A stretch of 64,000 nt of DNA from Carnegiea gigantea. Taxonomy: Eukaryota; Streptophyta; Magnoliopsida; Caryophyllales; Cactaceae. This document shows positions 36,211 to 46,319 of this stretch, one piece after another. The notes beneath the pieces were generated by a model. The model was not told where the DNA came from. It did no database searches and worked only from the letters and a program-made list of their open reading frames with translations. The stretch is taken from the NCBI GenBank assembly GCA_029747015.1, contig JAKOGI010001551.1, forward strand, positions 107,501 through 171,500, in the 5' to 3' direction. The first letter of the stretch is position 1. Every line of letters begins with the position of its first letter. Made by a program: the position numbers and the translations under genes.

Positions 36211-36970
36211 TAAAAGAGGAAATGGGGAAGCCGATGACTAGACAACGAGTCATCCCAGTCCATGATCGTCATCTTGAGCTTTTTTTTTTTGCTTTTTTTT
36301 TTTTAAGCACCCACTACATATATTGGTAGCTGCAAAATTTCTTTAATCAAAAGAATGTGATAAACTTGCTAGAGGCCTCTACGAGCTTGCTAGATTAATC
36401 AAAAGAATTTAATCAAACACCCTCTACCAGCTTGCTAGATTAATAAAGAAACTAGGATCTGGCCCTTTTTTTTTAATCAAAAGAATGATAAACTTCCACA
36501 TGCTATCCAACATCTTCAATTCGAGGTCTCTCAAACCGAGATCCTCTTGAATCCAAGATTGGAGTCCTTTCGAACTCAAGATTCTTGGGAATTTATTTTT
36601 ATGAGTCGTTTTGAACTCAACATTCTTGCAAATCCAATTATATGGGTCTTTTCAAGCTTAATTGGGATCCTTTCGAATCTAGAATTGTGAACCTCTTTGA
36701 ATCCAATACTTATCAGGTATCTTATTTGGATCCTTTCGAATCGACTACAGAAGACACATTTGCTTTGGTTGCCAGTTCGCTTTCAGGTGTGATAGTGACT
36801 GAAGTTCTTGTAGATGGTCAAGACAATGTCAAAATGAGAGGCATAGGCGAGAATTGAATTAACTTGACTGCATTCTTATATTACCTTGCAATATCCAGAA
36901 AAACTAGTACACGAAACAAGCGAATGCTTCGATACTTGTTCAGATTCTTCTCCTTCAAATGCTTATGTTC

Positions 36971-37303
36971 TAGATCTGGCAAATGGTTCATTTGGTTCGA
37001 TTACGGATCGGGTTAAGTTCGGATCGGGTCATGTTCGGGTTAAATGATATTTCGGGTCGTTTCGATTTAGGTCGGGTATGGTTCAGTTCGGGTCGATTTC
37101 GGATCAACCAATTTTTGATCAAATACGTTCATCATGTCAAAACAAGTAACTTTGTAGAAAATTTTGGGTTGGGTATGGTTCAATTCGGGTCAATTCGGAT
37201 TTCGAGTCCACTTTTGGGTGATCACATTTCGTGCATCAGGTCGAATATGAATCCGGATCATTCGATTCGAATTTCAAATTTCAGGTCAGTTTTGCCAAAT
37301 CTA
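36971..37303. mobile_element. Non-autonomous hAT-type element, 333 bp
   Basis: Terminal inverted repeats TAGATCTGGCAAA and TTTGCCAAATCTA (one mismatch). Flanks are TTATGTTC (36963-36970) and TTATTTTT (37304-37311), an 8-bp target duplication with two changes; the uninterrupted site is inferred from the other LTR (CTTATTTTTTGCC). The body is rich in CGGGT/GGATCGGGT words. The 138-codon frame inside it has no family resemblance and is dismissed. Confidence 0.85.
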
Positions 37304-37468
37304 TTATTTTTTGCCCCTTTGCTCTCTTTGCCCAGCGTCTCCTTCTATTCTTTTAAGGAGAGCCTCACTTTTTATAATAAATATGTAATGGCCAAGTAGT
37401 TACCCCTCATCCACCCACGTTGCCTTTAATGTTGGAAAATCTGGGTGGTGGGAGGTTACATGAACAAG

Positions 37469-38058
37469 TAGAGTTGGATGATAGATCATGTCAGATTAGA
37501 TTTATATTCGTGTCGAACTTAAACAGGTTAAAAATTTTTCGACCTGAACCTAACCCATTTATTAAACGGGTTGAAAAACCTTGACCTGTACCCATTTAAT
37601 TTTTAAACGGGTTGACCTGCTTAACTCGTTTAAGATAAACAAGTCAAGTTTAGTCGCCTAATTAACCATTTACACATTTAATATCTTCAACTAATATGTA
37701 ATTATAGTGTTAGAAATTAAGTTTACATATCACATTAAATAATTACTCTTTAAAATTCCCCTAATTCGTCATAATTCACAATGTTTAAAAATTTTATATT
37801 CTTAATTATCTAATAAAAAGTAAATGGATAAATGATAAATGGAAAAATGAGTTGGGTTATTCAACTCATTTAATTAAACGAGTTAAATATGTACTTTTTT
37901 GAGTCGAGAATCTCAACCTGAACCTAACCCATTTAATTAAACGAGTTGAACGTGTCAACTCATTTAATTAAACGGGTTGAAAATTTATACCCAAACCCAG
38001 TTAACTTCGTGTCGGATTCGGATCGGTAATCGTGTCAGGTCAGCATTTCCCAACTCTA
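37469..38058. mobile_element. Non-autonomous hAT-type element, 590 bp
   Basis: Ends TAGAGTTGG and CCAACTCTA are perfect 9-bp inverted repeats. TGAACAAG (37461-37468) and TGAATAAG (38059-38066) form an 8-bp target duplication with one C-to-T change. The sister LTR has the empty site TGAACAAGCATTCC at about 10450-10463. The interior has repeated AAACGGGTT words and no coding capacity. Confidence 0.9.
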
Positions 38059-38659
38059 TGAATAAGCACTCCTTTTTTGAGCTAAATTATGGGCCGACCA
38101 ATGGGAAGTTTTTTTTTTTTTAACCACCTGGGCTATGCATAAAAGTTGCATACACCCTGTAACAAATACGCTCCATCACGTCTGATTTTTTTTTTTTTTT
38201 TTTTTTGAGTTTGATCAAAAAACTTTCACATCCAAATATTACATTAGTAATTTTAGGAAATTGGGAACCTTTATTAATATGAAATTATGGATTTAAAAAA
38301 TTTTTTTTTAAAAAAATACATGGATTATATTATAAGTCACGATGATTTTAATCCCATGAATTTAATTTGAAAGTCTGACTAAATTTTTGCTATTTAAACA
38401 AAAATTTTTCATAAAAATTTGCAGTCCAACAATGTTTTATGTTTGTAAACTTATCCACATGTCGCTTTCTCAAATTTTTCTATGCATCACTCATGTTATA
38501 TTGTTTGGGTTATATACAAATGTTTAAAAAATATATACCGTGAATCTCAAATTTTTCCATGCACAACATAGAATAATAAATCATTTAATTATTATATTGT
38601 ATATACATTTATTATATACAAATGTATAAAAAATATATCGTGAATCACATAGATTAAAA

Positions 38660-38830
38660 GAATGCTAGTAATGAATCAACACAAGTTGGTTCAAGTGGTT
38701 TGACATTAGTTCCTTTTAAGTAAAGTCTCAGATTTGACTCTTGTAAATAGAGAAAATGTGTGATGGGAGAGGTTTATCCTTTCTTAAGTTAACAGTAGTT
38801 TAACTCTAGTGAAATGAAGGATCTAAAATA
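38660..38830 (+). mobile_element. tRNA-related SINE-like sequence
   Basis: A box A-like GTTGGTTCAAGTGGTTTG (38685-38702) and a box B-like GATTTGACTC (38731-38740), with TCTCA before box B, follow the head pattern of plant Au-like SINEs ('AAGTGGTT.....TCTCAGGTTCGA.TC'). It is degenerate. The 3' end is uncertain, somewhere before the A/T-rich stretch at 38825. Confidence 0.5.
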
Positions 38831-38899
38831 AAAAAAATAAAAAAATAGAGAATACCAGTAATAAAATGGAAAAGAGTTGGCATTCCATGGAGCCCTAGC

Positions 38900-39058
38900 T
38901 CTTTGTGGGTAGTGAGTAATGACGGGCGTGTCCCCATAAAAGTCCCAGTGGTTGAAGAGCATCCATTTCACCGTTTGGCTTCCGCTCGGTCCCGGAGTCC
39001 CTGATTGTCGTCTCTCTGTCTACCTGTGCTTCTCTCTGTCGAACCCAGTGCCGGAAGG
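38900..39058 (+). other. Probable 5'UTR exon and promoter-proximal region of the gene at 40493
   Basis: A CT-rich leader (repeats of TCTCTCTGTC at 39011-39040) ends GCCGGAAGG with a strong splice donor GTGAGT at 39059. A matching acceptor (ATTTTTCAG, ending 40459) lies 34 bases before the start codon of the gene, so a 1.4-kb 5'UTR intron is predicted. The transcription start and any TATA box are not clear; the left limit is approximate. Confidence 0.55.
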
Positions 39059-39708
39059 GTGAGTTTCTTTTCCCTGTTTTCTCAATTCAATTTGCCTCCT
39101 CTCTCTTTATATTTTCCGAATCATTCGTGTGTTGATGATATGTCTGGCTTCTGGGGTTCGATTTCAGGGGGTTTTATATTCATGAGTTATCGATTAATAC
39201 TGCAACTTGTGAATCTGGGTGGGTGTGGACCTGTTCATCAACTTCCTTCTGTAGCCTCTATTCTAAATTTCGTAATGAAATGGTCGTCACTCTCCTGTTT
39301 CTTGGGCAGGCAGTAGAATATGAATTGAAGAGGAAAAGGCGGAACTCACTCTGAAATAGGACCGAAATTCACAATGTTGATTTATTCAAGAATTATATGT
39401 TTAGTGGAGTAATTGACGCTAGGGATAAATAAATAAAAAAGAAAAACCTTTTGCTGAATAAAATGGATGGCGAAATTCAGTGTGCTGAGAGTCTGAACAA
39501 AGTTGTGTGGATATGCATCGAAATATAATTATGCTTGTTGTTGTTGTTTAGAAATTTTGTCATGAACACAGCACTATAGCATTAATGTGTGCAGGAAACC
39601 TTAGTTGAAATTAAAACTGACATTATATCAGCAGAGACATTAGCATATAAATGGAGATTGAGCACTCAACCCTCTTTCACACTTTCAGCTGTCTCTTTTT
39701 AGGTGATA

Positions 39709-40350
39709 TCACAGTAAAGCCCCCTCACTTACTTGCAGGAATGTTTCCAATTTTGAGATCTCCCCAGACCTTGGCAAAGTAGGATACATCTTGGGTGGTG
39801 GTGGTGGTGGTGTATTGTTAGCTCCTGCCCCTCCCTCGATGCACTCCGACAAAACGAATCTGAAAATGGAATTTTTTCTTCCTGGGTCTGTGCCGTCTTT
39901 TTCTTTTCCTTTTCCTTTGTAGAGTTTTTTAATGTCCCGGTGGGTTCCCGTAACCAAGCCACAGCCTGTGAGTCGCCTGGGAGAAGGTGCAGCTATCAGA
40001 GACTCGGCTGTCCAGGCGATTAGCCTTCTCAACTAGCTCCGGTAACTTGAGGGATATGCTTATTGGAATCGTGGAATCAAAAGCCCAAGCCAGACTTAAT
40101 TTAGCATGACTGTAATCAAGTTATTATACCAGAATATGCTGCTACCTTGATGACCCTTGATCCTGGTAACGGAGTTGTTATTGATGACTGTGCTTGTTGA
40201 CTTCTGCTGAAGTTCATGTTTTGCTCTCCTTGAAAGAATACAGGGCTGTCTCCTTTTCTTGCAATTATTTTTGATTGCTGGGTCAATTGTTGTTGGTTTT
40301 CTACACCTCCCTTGCTTTTAAACTTCGAAGTTCGAGGTCCTTGCACTTTG
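39709..40350 (-). pseudogene. Antisense coding-like segment inside the gene's first intron
   Basis: On the minus strand, 40346-40140 reads IIARKGDSPVFFQGEQNMNF and SSITTPLPGSRVIK, ending at a donor-like AAG/GTAGCA. A possible 35-base intron ends TTACAG near 40111. Next, in a different frame, come AKLSLAWAFDSTIPISISLK and LPELVEKANRLDSRVSDSCT (about 40103-39985) and then a stop. The following Lys-rich and His/Pro-repeat part (GGT repeats at about 39796-39813) changes frame again. I do not recognise the protein. It may be a decayed gene, a captured fragment or a non-coding transcript. Confidence 0.35.
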
Positions 40351-40492
40351 CAACTATGCGTTCAGGAATTCAGTGTGACCGTTGTCAATGTGAACAGTGT
40401 CAACTTCGATTGAGTATTACCTTCTGAACGATCTTGTTGTCGTACATTGTATTTTTCAGTTACAGAAACTGAATCGTGCAAACTTCGGTATC

Positions 40493-41216
40493 ATGGCAAC
40501 CAAGGAGGAACCACCACGACCTCCGCCCAAATTGGTGAGGCTGAATAATGCTCTTAAGTTGGTAAGAATTGTTCTTCATTTTTTTAAATTAGTAGAATCA
40601 AGGGACAAGCTTTTTGTATCCTCCAGTAGAAACAACTGGATATCACAGATTTCCGCCTTCTTGTAGGCTGAGCAATGGGTTGAGAGCATGTCAGGAGATG
40701 CAGAGAAGGAAGCAGAGGAGCCAGAAATGGATATAGAGGGTCGTCCCCCTAGGTTAGTTTCTTCTCTGTGGCTCTGTGCTACTTCCCAATAAATGCTCAT
40801 CAACTCCCCCACCTCCCAAAAGGAAAGTACGTGCTTATTAGCCCGTTTTCGTTATATTTTGAAGGAACATTCTAAACACACACAATGCACGCACCCAAAG
40901 AGAAGTATAGGAATTCATTGAACTCTTTGTGTTTTATTTATTTACTTTTTGTAGACTTGGTCTTGGGGCAAAAGCGCCACCTAAATCCCAATTCAGGCTT
41001 TCAAATGACCCTGTTGAGAGAAGATTACTGAAGAAGCTGAATGTCGGTAGAAGGAAAACTGCTGCTGATGAGGTATCCACACCTTCTGCAAGGAATGAAA
41101 TAGATGATGATGGCGAAGATGATGAAAATTTGGACAGTAGAACTAATGCATTTCTGGCCAAAAAAAGATTCGCCCCTCAAACTCCAATGGAGCAAGCGAA
41201 GAGGAAACCAAAGTGA
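40493..41216 (+). CDS. Conserved-looking small basic/acidic protein, three coding exons, unknown function
   Basis: The coding exons are 40493-40561, 40667-40752 and 40955-41216. Junctions are TTG/GTAAGA...TTGTAG/GCT and CCTAG/GTTAGT...TTGTAG/A, giving 138 residues without interruption. The start ATG has an upstream intron acceptor 34 bases before it. Residues 5-13 are EEPPRPPPK. Next comes a short helix-like LNNALKLAEQWVESM, an acidic stretch (about 35-48), RPPRLGLGAKAPPKS, then NDPVERRLLKKLNVGRRKT. An Asp/Glu cluster (DDDGEDDENLDSRT) precedes a basic tail ending KRKPK. No membrane segment or signal peptide is visible. Composition suggests a nuclear or nucleolar protein; that is inference. 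I do not recognise a named family. It is the only clearly intact spliced host gene in the window. Confidence 0.85.
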
Positions 41217-41478
41217 CTATAATTGATTGAAATGCTAACCGTATGTTGTGAACTCATTTCTGTGGATAAATGTTGATGTAAGACTGATATTCGGGAATTA
41301 TATTTACAGTGTTTGTAGGGGAGGAAATGGTGGTGTCATTCCTTGTCAAGTTGTAAGATGGCATCATTCCTTGTCTCTAGGATCGAAAGTCTTCCCATTC
41401 TCGAATGCGACTTGATCCTCCTCATTATTGACTAAGCTAAGATACTTGATATGGTTGAAGTTTCCATTGGCGAGGACA
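41217..41478 (+). other. 3' untranslated/flanking region of the 138-aa gene
   Basis: It contains a short near-repeat (GTGTCATTCCTTGTC at about 41333 and GGCATCATTCCTTGTC at about 41359). No canonical AATAAA is close to the stop; GATAAATG near 41264 is a weak candidate polyadenylation signal. Confidence 0.35.
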
Positions 41479-41522
41479 ATTATTATTGCTATTATATTAT
41501 TATTATTATTATTATTATTATT
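41479..41522. repeat. (TTA)n microsatellite
   Basis: About 13 TTA triplets with two interruptions at the left end. The tyrosine-rich frame over it is spurious. Confidence 0.95.
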
Positions 41523-41832
41523 CGGAGAATAACCATAAAGGCCAGTGGCCTGAGTTACAAGTGATTGTAAGAATTAGGTACAGAGCATATCGAAGTGCAT
41601 CTGAGAATGATTTCCATCCCTTTATATTGTGTACGGTTTTTGCATCACGCTCAAAACACCTGGCTTATGCTATGTCCTAATGTTATTGATGGTCGACGCA
41701 CCATGGTCAAAAGAACTCCAATAAGAAATGGACGATCAATCAACCATACTTGTACTGGGAAGTTAAAGAGAGACACTAACCAGATGACATGTGTTGATCT
41801 CCATTTATGATACATCATCGAACACAACAAAG

Positions 41833-41869
41833 TCTTTACAACTAAACACTTTCTTTACAACTAAACACT
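41833..41869. repeat. 18-bp perfect direct repeat
   Basis: TCTTTACAACTAAACACT occurs at 41833-41850 and again at 41852-41869, one base apart. No function can be assigned. Confidence 0.9.
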
Positions 41870-41997
41870 GTGGTGAGAATCGGAGTCACTTGATCCTGAC
41901 CAAAGCCTCTTAGACATTTGAGACTCGACACTCGCATTTGATTCGGAGGGCTTAGCTTCCATCACAAATTACATATATCAACACCGGCTAACGTATA

Positions 41998-42690
41998 TTA
42001 GCCTATATTTACAGGATGAAATACAGGTGCTTTGGTGTGATTAGCCCTTGCCGTCTCTACAGGAACTAAGCAAGATTCAGCAAGATGGCCAAGACGCCAA
42101 CAGTTCTTACACAATCTGCAAACATTCTCATAATGGAACGATACCCAACGAACCCCACCTTCCTCTCCTGCATCAAAATACGCGCCAGACAAAACAGGCT
42201 GATCAAGATCAATCCTCACCTTGACTCTTACAATCCCTCTCTTTTTCCAACGTTGAAGATCCACATCTACAGCTTGACCCAGAAGCTCAGCAAGTTTGAT
42301 TGCCACCTCAGAATTGAAGTGAGTAGTAGGCACCCCACGAATCTGAACCCAAAGAGCAGTGTCATTTAAACTCCATTCCTCAAGCGGGACATGGGGATCG
42401 TGCCTCTTCAGAACAAGCAAAACCCCCATAATCACAACATTCTCAAGTTGGATGAGGTCTTCTCTGTCTTGTGCATTTGAGCAGTGAAAGAGGAAGAAGT
42501 CTTCCATGCGAGAAACTCGAATATCAGCCCTCTTAACCCAGCTGTTATTAACAGCATCTTCAACCTCAGCTGTTGAGAGCCCGCGATCGTCGATGATTTT
42601 GCCGATCACGGTGTTGGCCCAGCGAATCTCGTCCTCCGGAGCAGGTGGGAGTTGGACAGCGGGGGCCGTGCCATGTTGAAACTGCACCAT
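41998..42690 (-). CDS. DUF4283 / CCHC zinc-knuckle protein (LINE ORF1-like, At4g02000-like)
   Basis: An uninterrupted frame of 230 residues. Residues about 25-150 follow the DUF4283 pattern (VIGKIIDDRGLSTAEVEDAV, MEDFFLFHCSNAQDREDLI, TALWVQIRGVPTTHFNSEVA, VKVRIDLDQPVLSGAYF). Near the C-terminus VSFHYENVCRLCKNCWRLGH leads into a C-x2-C-x4-H-x4-C knuckle (CKNCWRLGHLAESC). Such proteins bind nucleic acid and are mostly derived from LINE ORF1 or are domesticated. No endonuclease or RT follows downstream and no poly-A tail or target repeat is seen. It is either a young 5' fragment or a retained gene. ATG at 42690 is the first in frame. The intact frame contrasts with the decayed elements around it. 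Confidence 0.75.
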   Translation of the reverse strand: MVQFQHGTAPAVQLPPAPEDEIRWANTVIGKIIDDRGLSTAEVEDAVNNSWVKRADIRVSRMEDFFLFHCSNAQDREDLIQLENVVIMGVLLVLKRHDPHVPLEEWSLNDTALWVQIRGVPTTHFNSEVAIKLAELLGQAVDVDLQRWKKRGIVRVKVRIDLDQPVLSGAYFDAGEEGGVRWVSFHYENVCRLCKNCWRLGHLAESCLVPVETARANHTKAPVFHPVNIG

Positions 42691-42856
42691 ATATAGAGCA
42701 GAAGCAAAATGAAGGGTAGATGGAGGGATGATGAAGTGGGAAACTCAAATTCCAAATTTGCTGTTGCTTATGTTATCATCAAATTTAGGAGATAGAAGGT
42801 GAAAGAAAGAAGAGACTCGAGAGTTAGCGTGAGTCAATTGGGTGGAGAAAAAGGGG

Positions 42857-44075
42857 GCGACGAGAGAATTAAAAGAGGAAAGTATGTGGCGACTCGGCAG
42901 CGTGAGAACATAGACTCTGACAAGGTAATAAAATCCAGTTGAATCCGGACAACAGAGGAACATGAATACATGATGTGGTGGTGAATCATCGTCGTGCTTA
43001 TCTTGATAACATGAATAATATTATATTGTGAGGAACGTACGACCATTTTGACATGCTAGTCCAGGTGGAATTGGGTTTGTTTGAAAATAGTGGCAAGCAA
43101 ACAAAATAAGTGGGCCAACTGTAGATGCTATTTAAGTGTTACATAAGCAAGCGATGCACCTGCCTGACAAAGATTAAGCGCTCTAGAAGCATGGATGTGG
43201 TAATAACTTAGCATATCTATCGTAAGGGAAGAAACTTTAATTATTAAGGATGATTTGAAGGTGTTTGACAAAGCGTTTGAAAGTCAATAAGTAAATGATT
43301 TTGATAAATGTTAAAAATAAATATGACATTTGAATTTCAATTGCCTTTTAATTTTAAAACTGATTTCGGCTTAATTGATAATTTGCGAACAACTTTTAGT
43401 ATGGATCCCGCTTATGTGAGGTCTGAGGAGATCCAAGTATAGGCAGTCTTATCCTTACAAATATTACTGCTTCTAGAGATAGTTAATAATTTGTAATTTG
43501 TAGTTAAATTCATTTAAATTGAAATTATTTGAATTGAACTGAACTTCTTTATATAGAACTTAATTAAATTAAATTGAATTTTTTTAAACTTAACTATTTT
43601 TGTTGAAGTGAATTTAATTTAATTTTTTAATTTTGAATTATAAAATTAATTTTATTCAACTGAACTGAACTAAATTTATTTTGTTAAATTAAATTAAATT
43701 AAATTAGATTTATTTTTATTAAACTAAATTTATTTTAATTGAATTAAATTAAATTAAATTAAACTTATATTAGGGCCTAAAAATGAGGGGAGGCAAAAGG
43801 AGTCATCGGAAATCAGTAATGGAAGTGGCGACCTGGCTGTGTGAGAGCGTAGAAGATGCCAAGGCAATAAATGTGGTAGGCTCCAGACAACAATGGAACA
43901 TTCGTACTTGGTAGGGTTGTGAAGCAGACTAATATTTATCTTGATGACGTTGATATTTTCTTATGTGGAAGGGTTATCCGAATCAAGTTGAATTGGGTTC
44001 ACTTGAACGGACAGGCAAGCGAAAAAGAGAGATGGATAAAATGTAGATGCTCCTCAGGTGTTCCACAAAAAAGCG
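42857..44075. repeat. Degenerate direct duplication, ~290-bp copies ~950 bp apart
   Basis: 42857-43145 and about 43800-44075 share words in the same order: GTGGCGAC, GTGAGA.C.TAGA, CAAGG.AATAAA, CAGACAAC or GGACAAC with GGAACAT, TTATCTTGAT, GAATTGGGTT, GGCAAGC, TGTAGATGCT and AGGTGTT or AAGTGTT. Identity is moderate. I cannot tell whether it is an ancient tandem duplication or two copies of an unknown element. Confidence 0.6.
43540..43775. repeat. (AAATT)n-like low-complexity tract
   Basis: Repeated TTAAATTAAATT-type pentamers with substitutions, for example AAATTAAATTAAATTAAATT near 43686-43705 and 43743-43762. No coding content. Confidence 0.8.
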
Positions 44076-44149
44076 GAACGCACCCCTTCCAACTCTCTAA
44101 GGTGAGATTGCCGAGAAGAATGAAGGTAGGAAGGTACGAGTTAGTATAT

Positions 44150-44240
44150 TTTTTTATAGGGGATGGAACTTCATTTATTAGAAGCATTTTATGCATTTTT
44201 ATAGGGTATGAAACTTCATTTATTAGAAGCATTTTAGGAA
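44150..44240. repeat. Tandem duplication of a ~46-bp unit
   Basis: TTTTTATAGGGGATGGAACTTCATTTATTAGAAGCATTTTATGCA is followed at once by TTTTTATAGGGTATGAAACT and the same TTCATTTATTAGAAGCATTTTA. Only two differences are seen inside the core, so it is recent. Confidence 0.9.
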
Positions 44241-46319
44241 ATTAGGCATTGAAACGTGCACATTGTATACGGAAAGATAAGTTAAGATTTACGAGTAAAC
44301 AGAAGATAAGGTAGGAGATTTTTATGGGCTATTGATTCAAATTGAAACATTTTTTTGATAAAAAAGTTTAGAATGATACGCGATGTGTTTTATGATGTTT
44401 TACTATCATAGAAACTTTACATAATGCATTGGCTTCCCTTCCCCCTTTGTTTTTCTTATCTTTGAAAAAAAAGGGGGGAACATGCGATCACTTAAAAGGT
44501 AAGTCAATGACAACAAATATAGAAAGATAAAGAATAATGAATAACAAGCATATTATTTCTCGTTAAATAAAGTACATTATATATTGAAACAATTGAACTA
44601 ATGTTTTTATAGTGTATAACAAAAACATACTTTAATGATCTAAAAATAACCAAACTTAAATTATTGTAATGATTGTGATACTGACTGATGTTGCATATGT
44701 ATAAAAGATTTATGTAACTCATAATAAATTTTCTACCTTATGTGATCTATAATGACTTATAAAATTCTGGTATTGATTACATCTCAACGAGCTACACAGT
44801 CAAATTACTTTCACAACGAACAAAAGTGAGATGTTGGAAATGTATTTTTTTTTCTATCGATTTACAATGTTATACATTTATTAAGTTGTGCAATGTATAA
44901 CAACTTATAATAATTTTAAATTTTAGGTGTTTTAGACTAAATTTATTAACTCACCACAATTTAACTAAAAAAAAGATTGCAAATGAGGTGAATGAAGGAG
45001 GGAGGGGAGAAACAAGAAACAAAGGTTAGAATCACATAGCCATCCCCTACAAATTGATAAGTATACAAAAGTTCCCTTATTATTTATAAGTAATGCCCTT
45101 TATTAACTATTAAGATAGAAATTTGGTCGCAACATGCATGGTTAATTATGTTGGTAAAGAGAAGCATTTAGAGTAATTAAGAGTAGCAAAAATATAAAAT
45201 ATTCAGTGAAGTGAATTTTTTCGTATCAAAATATGACTTCTCGATATAACAAAAATAAAATATTGCATTTTTAGTGAGACAAATCCATATGAGTAAAAAG
45301 GTGAATAAGTTTTCATTTAAAAAAAGTCTCCCCCACACACACAAAAAGAAAAAAATACATTTGCCCAAAAGTTGGCCATACTTGCAAATTTTACATGCTT
45401 GCCGTTACAATTTATAGGAATAGTAAAAAACTTTATTGGCTCTTACAATATACAAATTTGAGGAAAAAAGTTGAGAGTTACAAGCAAGCATAATATTTAA
45501 GTTTGAATTTTTTTTGACCTTAAAATTGATATTGACTTTCGGTAGCTTAAAATCTAATGGATATACTTGTTTGTAGCTTCATGGGAGTTGATTGACCTTC
45601 AACAGTTGTCTATATATTAGCTTAGGAGATTCTCTTTTTTTTTGGGGGAGGGTAGCTCCAAATGAGAACAATAGATTCATGTCTAGTAGTTGATTTTGTA
45701 TTTTCAAATGATATCCATATATGGTCTTGAACATCACCCTATAAGGATCCGATTTGGAACTCTAGGTGAGGTCCCTCACAAATGGATGGAGCCATTTGCT
45801 AGGCGCGTGTTTGGATTTGATTTCCTTATTTTCAACATAAGATAAATTTCACTACAATAGAAAGGGGTTGCTTGGCTTCAGAGGGCTGGCAGCAGCCCTC
45901 ATCCAGGATCTAGGCCAAGATGCTGGGCCAGTGCTAAGCCTAGTTCCTTAGCCCATCTTCCCAGCAATCTCTCTAGCTAAGCCAAGGGATTGGACTGTAG
46001 TACCAGTCCGTGAAGCTGGGCGGATATCTCGTTAGTATAGACTCAAGGCTTCTGCTCAAACATAGCTATTGCTGGGATCTGAGATTGCCCAATCCAAAAA
46101 GATTTAATGGAAAAAAAATAGTAAATTGAATTGATAGCGTTGCCAGTAAATTTTAAAAAAAACTTACAAAATCAAATCTATTTTGTAAAATGAAACATAA
46201 GACGAAAGAGACAATTGACCCGTTTTAAAAGTATTTTCGAAAAAGCCCTCCGAATAATCCTTGCATGGGGACTGCTTGACTACATAGGCTTGAATCGAGT
46301 TTTCATCTTCAGGTGCAAT
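44241..46319. other. AT-rich intergenic spacer
   Basis: No gene, RNA or element with clear ends was seen. A GC-richer island (45880-46040) holds AGGGCTGGCAGCAGCCCT, a 7-bp inverted repeat, and CCAAG/CTTGG-like words. It may be a worn transposon but no termini or target duplication could be found. Confidence 0.5.

Larger units (their letters stand above)
6812..38431 (-). mobile_element. Tat/Retand-type Ty3/gypsy retrotransposon, full length with nested insertions
   Basis: Two long terminal repeats (6812-10780 and 33803-38431) begin TGTTGG and end CCAGCA or CCAACA. They are flanked by a perfect 5-bp target duplication, ATGTT, at 6807-6811 and 38432-38436. On the minus strand the order is gag, protease, RT, RNase H, second RNase H, integrase, with an antisense plant-mobile-domain ORF before the 3' LTR. 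The second RNase H and the antisense ORF are hallmarks of the Tat/Ogre/Retand group. All genes are broken. About 11.1 kb of the length is an Athila-type element inserted between protease and RT; a TRIM and two hAT-type elements lie in the LTRs. Confidence 0.93.
33803..38431 (-). repeat. 5' LTR of the Tat-type element (right copy) with two hAT insertions
   Basis: This 4629-bp LTR starts TGTTGGAGAAAAT and ends CCAACA, followed by the target duplication ATGTT. Removing the hAT-type elements (36971-37303 and 37469-38058) and the (TA)n expansion leaves about 3.6 kb, in line with the sister LTR. Confidence 0.93.

Noticed and set aside
36983..37399. 138-codon plus-strand frame
   Set aside because: Runs across a hAT-type element and its flanking LTR; no family resemblance.
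39005..39316. 103-codon plus-strand frame at the gene's leader
   Set aside because: Crosses the splice donor at 39059 and continues into the intron; no similarity recognised, more likely UTR plus intron.
42085..42369. 94-codon plus-strand frame
   Set aside because: Antisense shadow of the DUF4283 ORF.
45880..46040. GC-richer island as a gene or MITE
   Set aside because: No open frame of note, no terminal inverted repeats with target duplication found.
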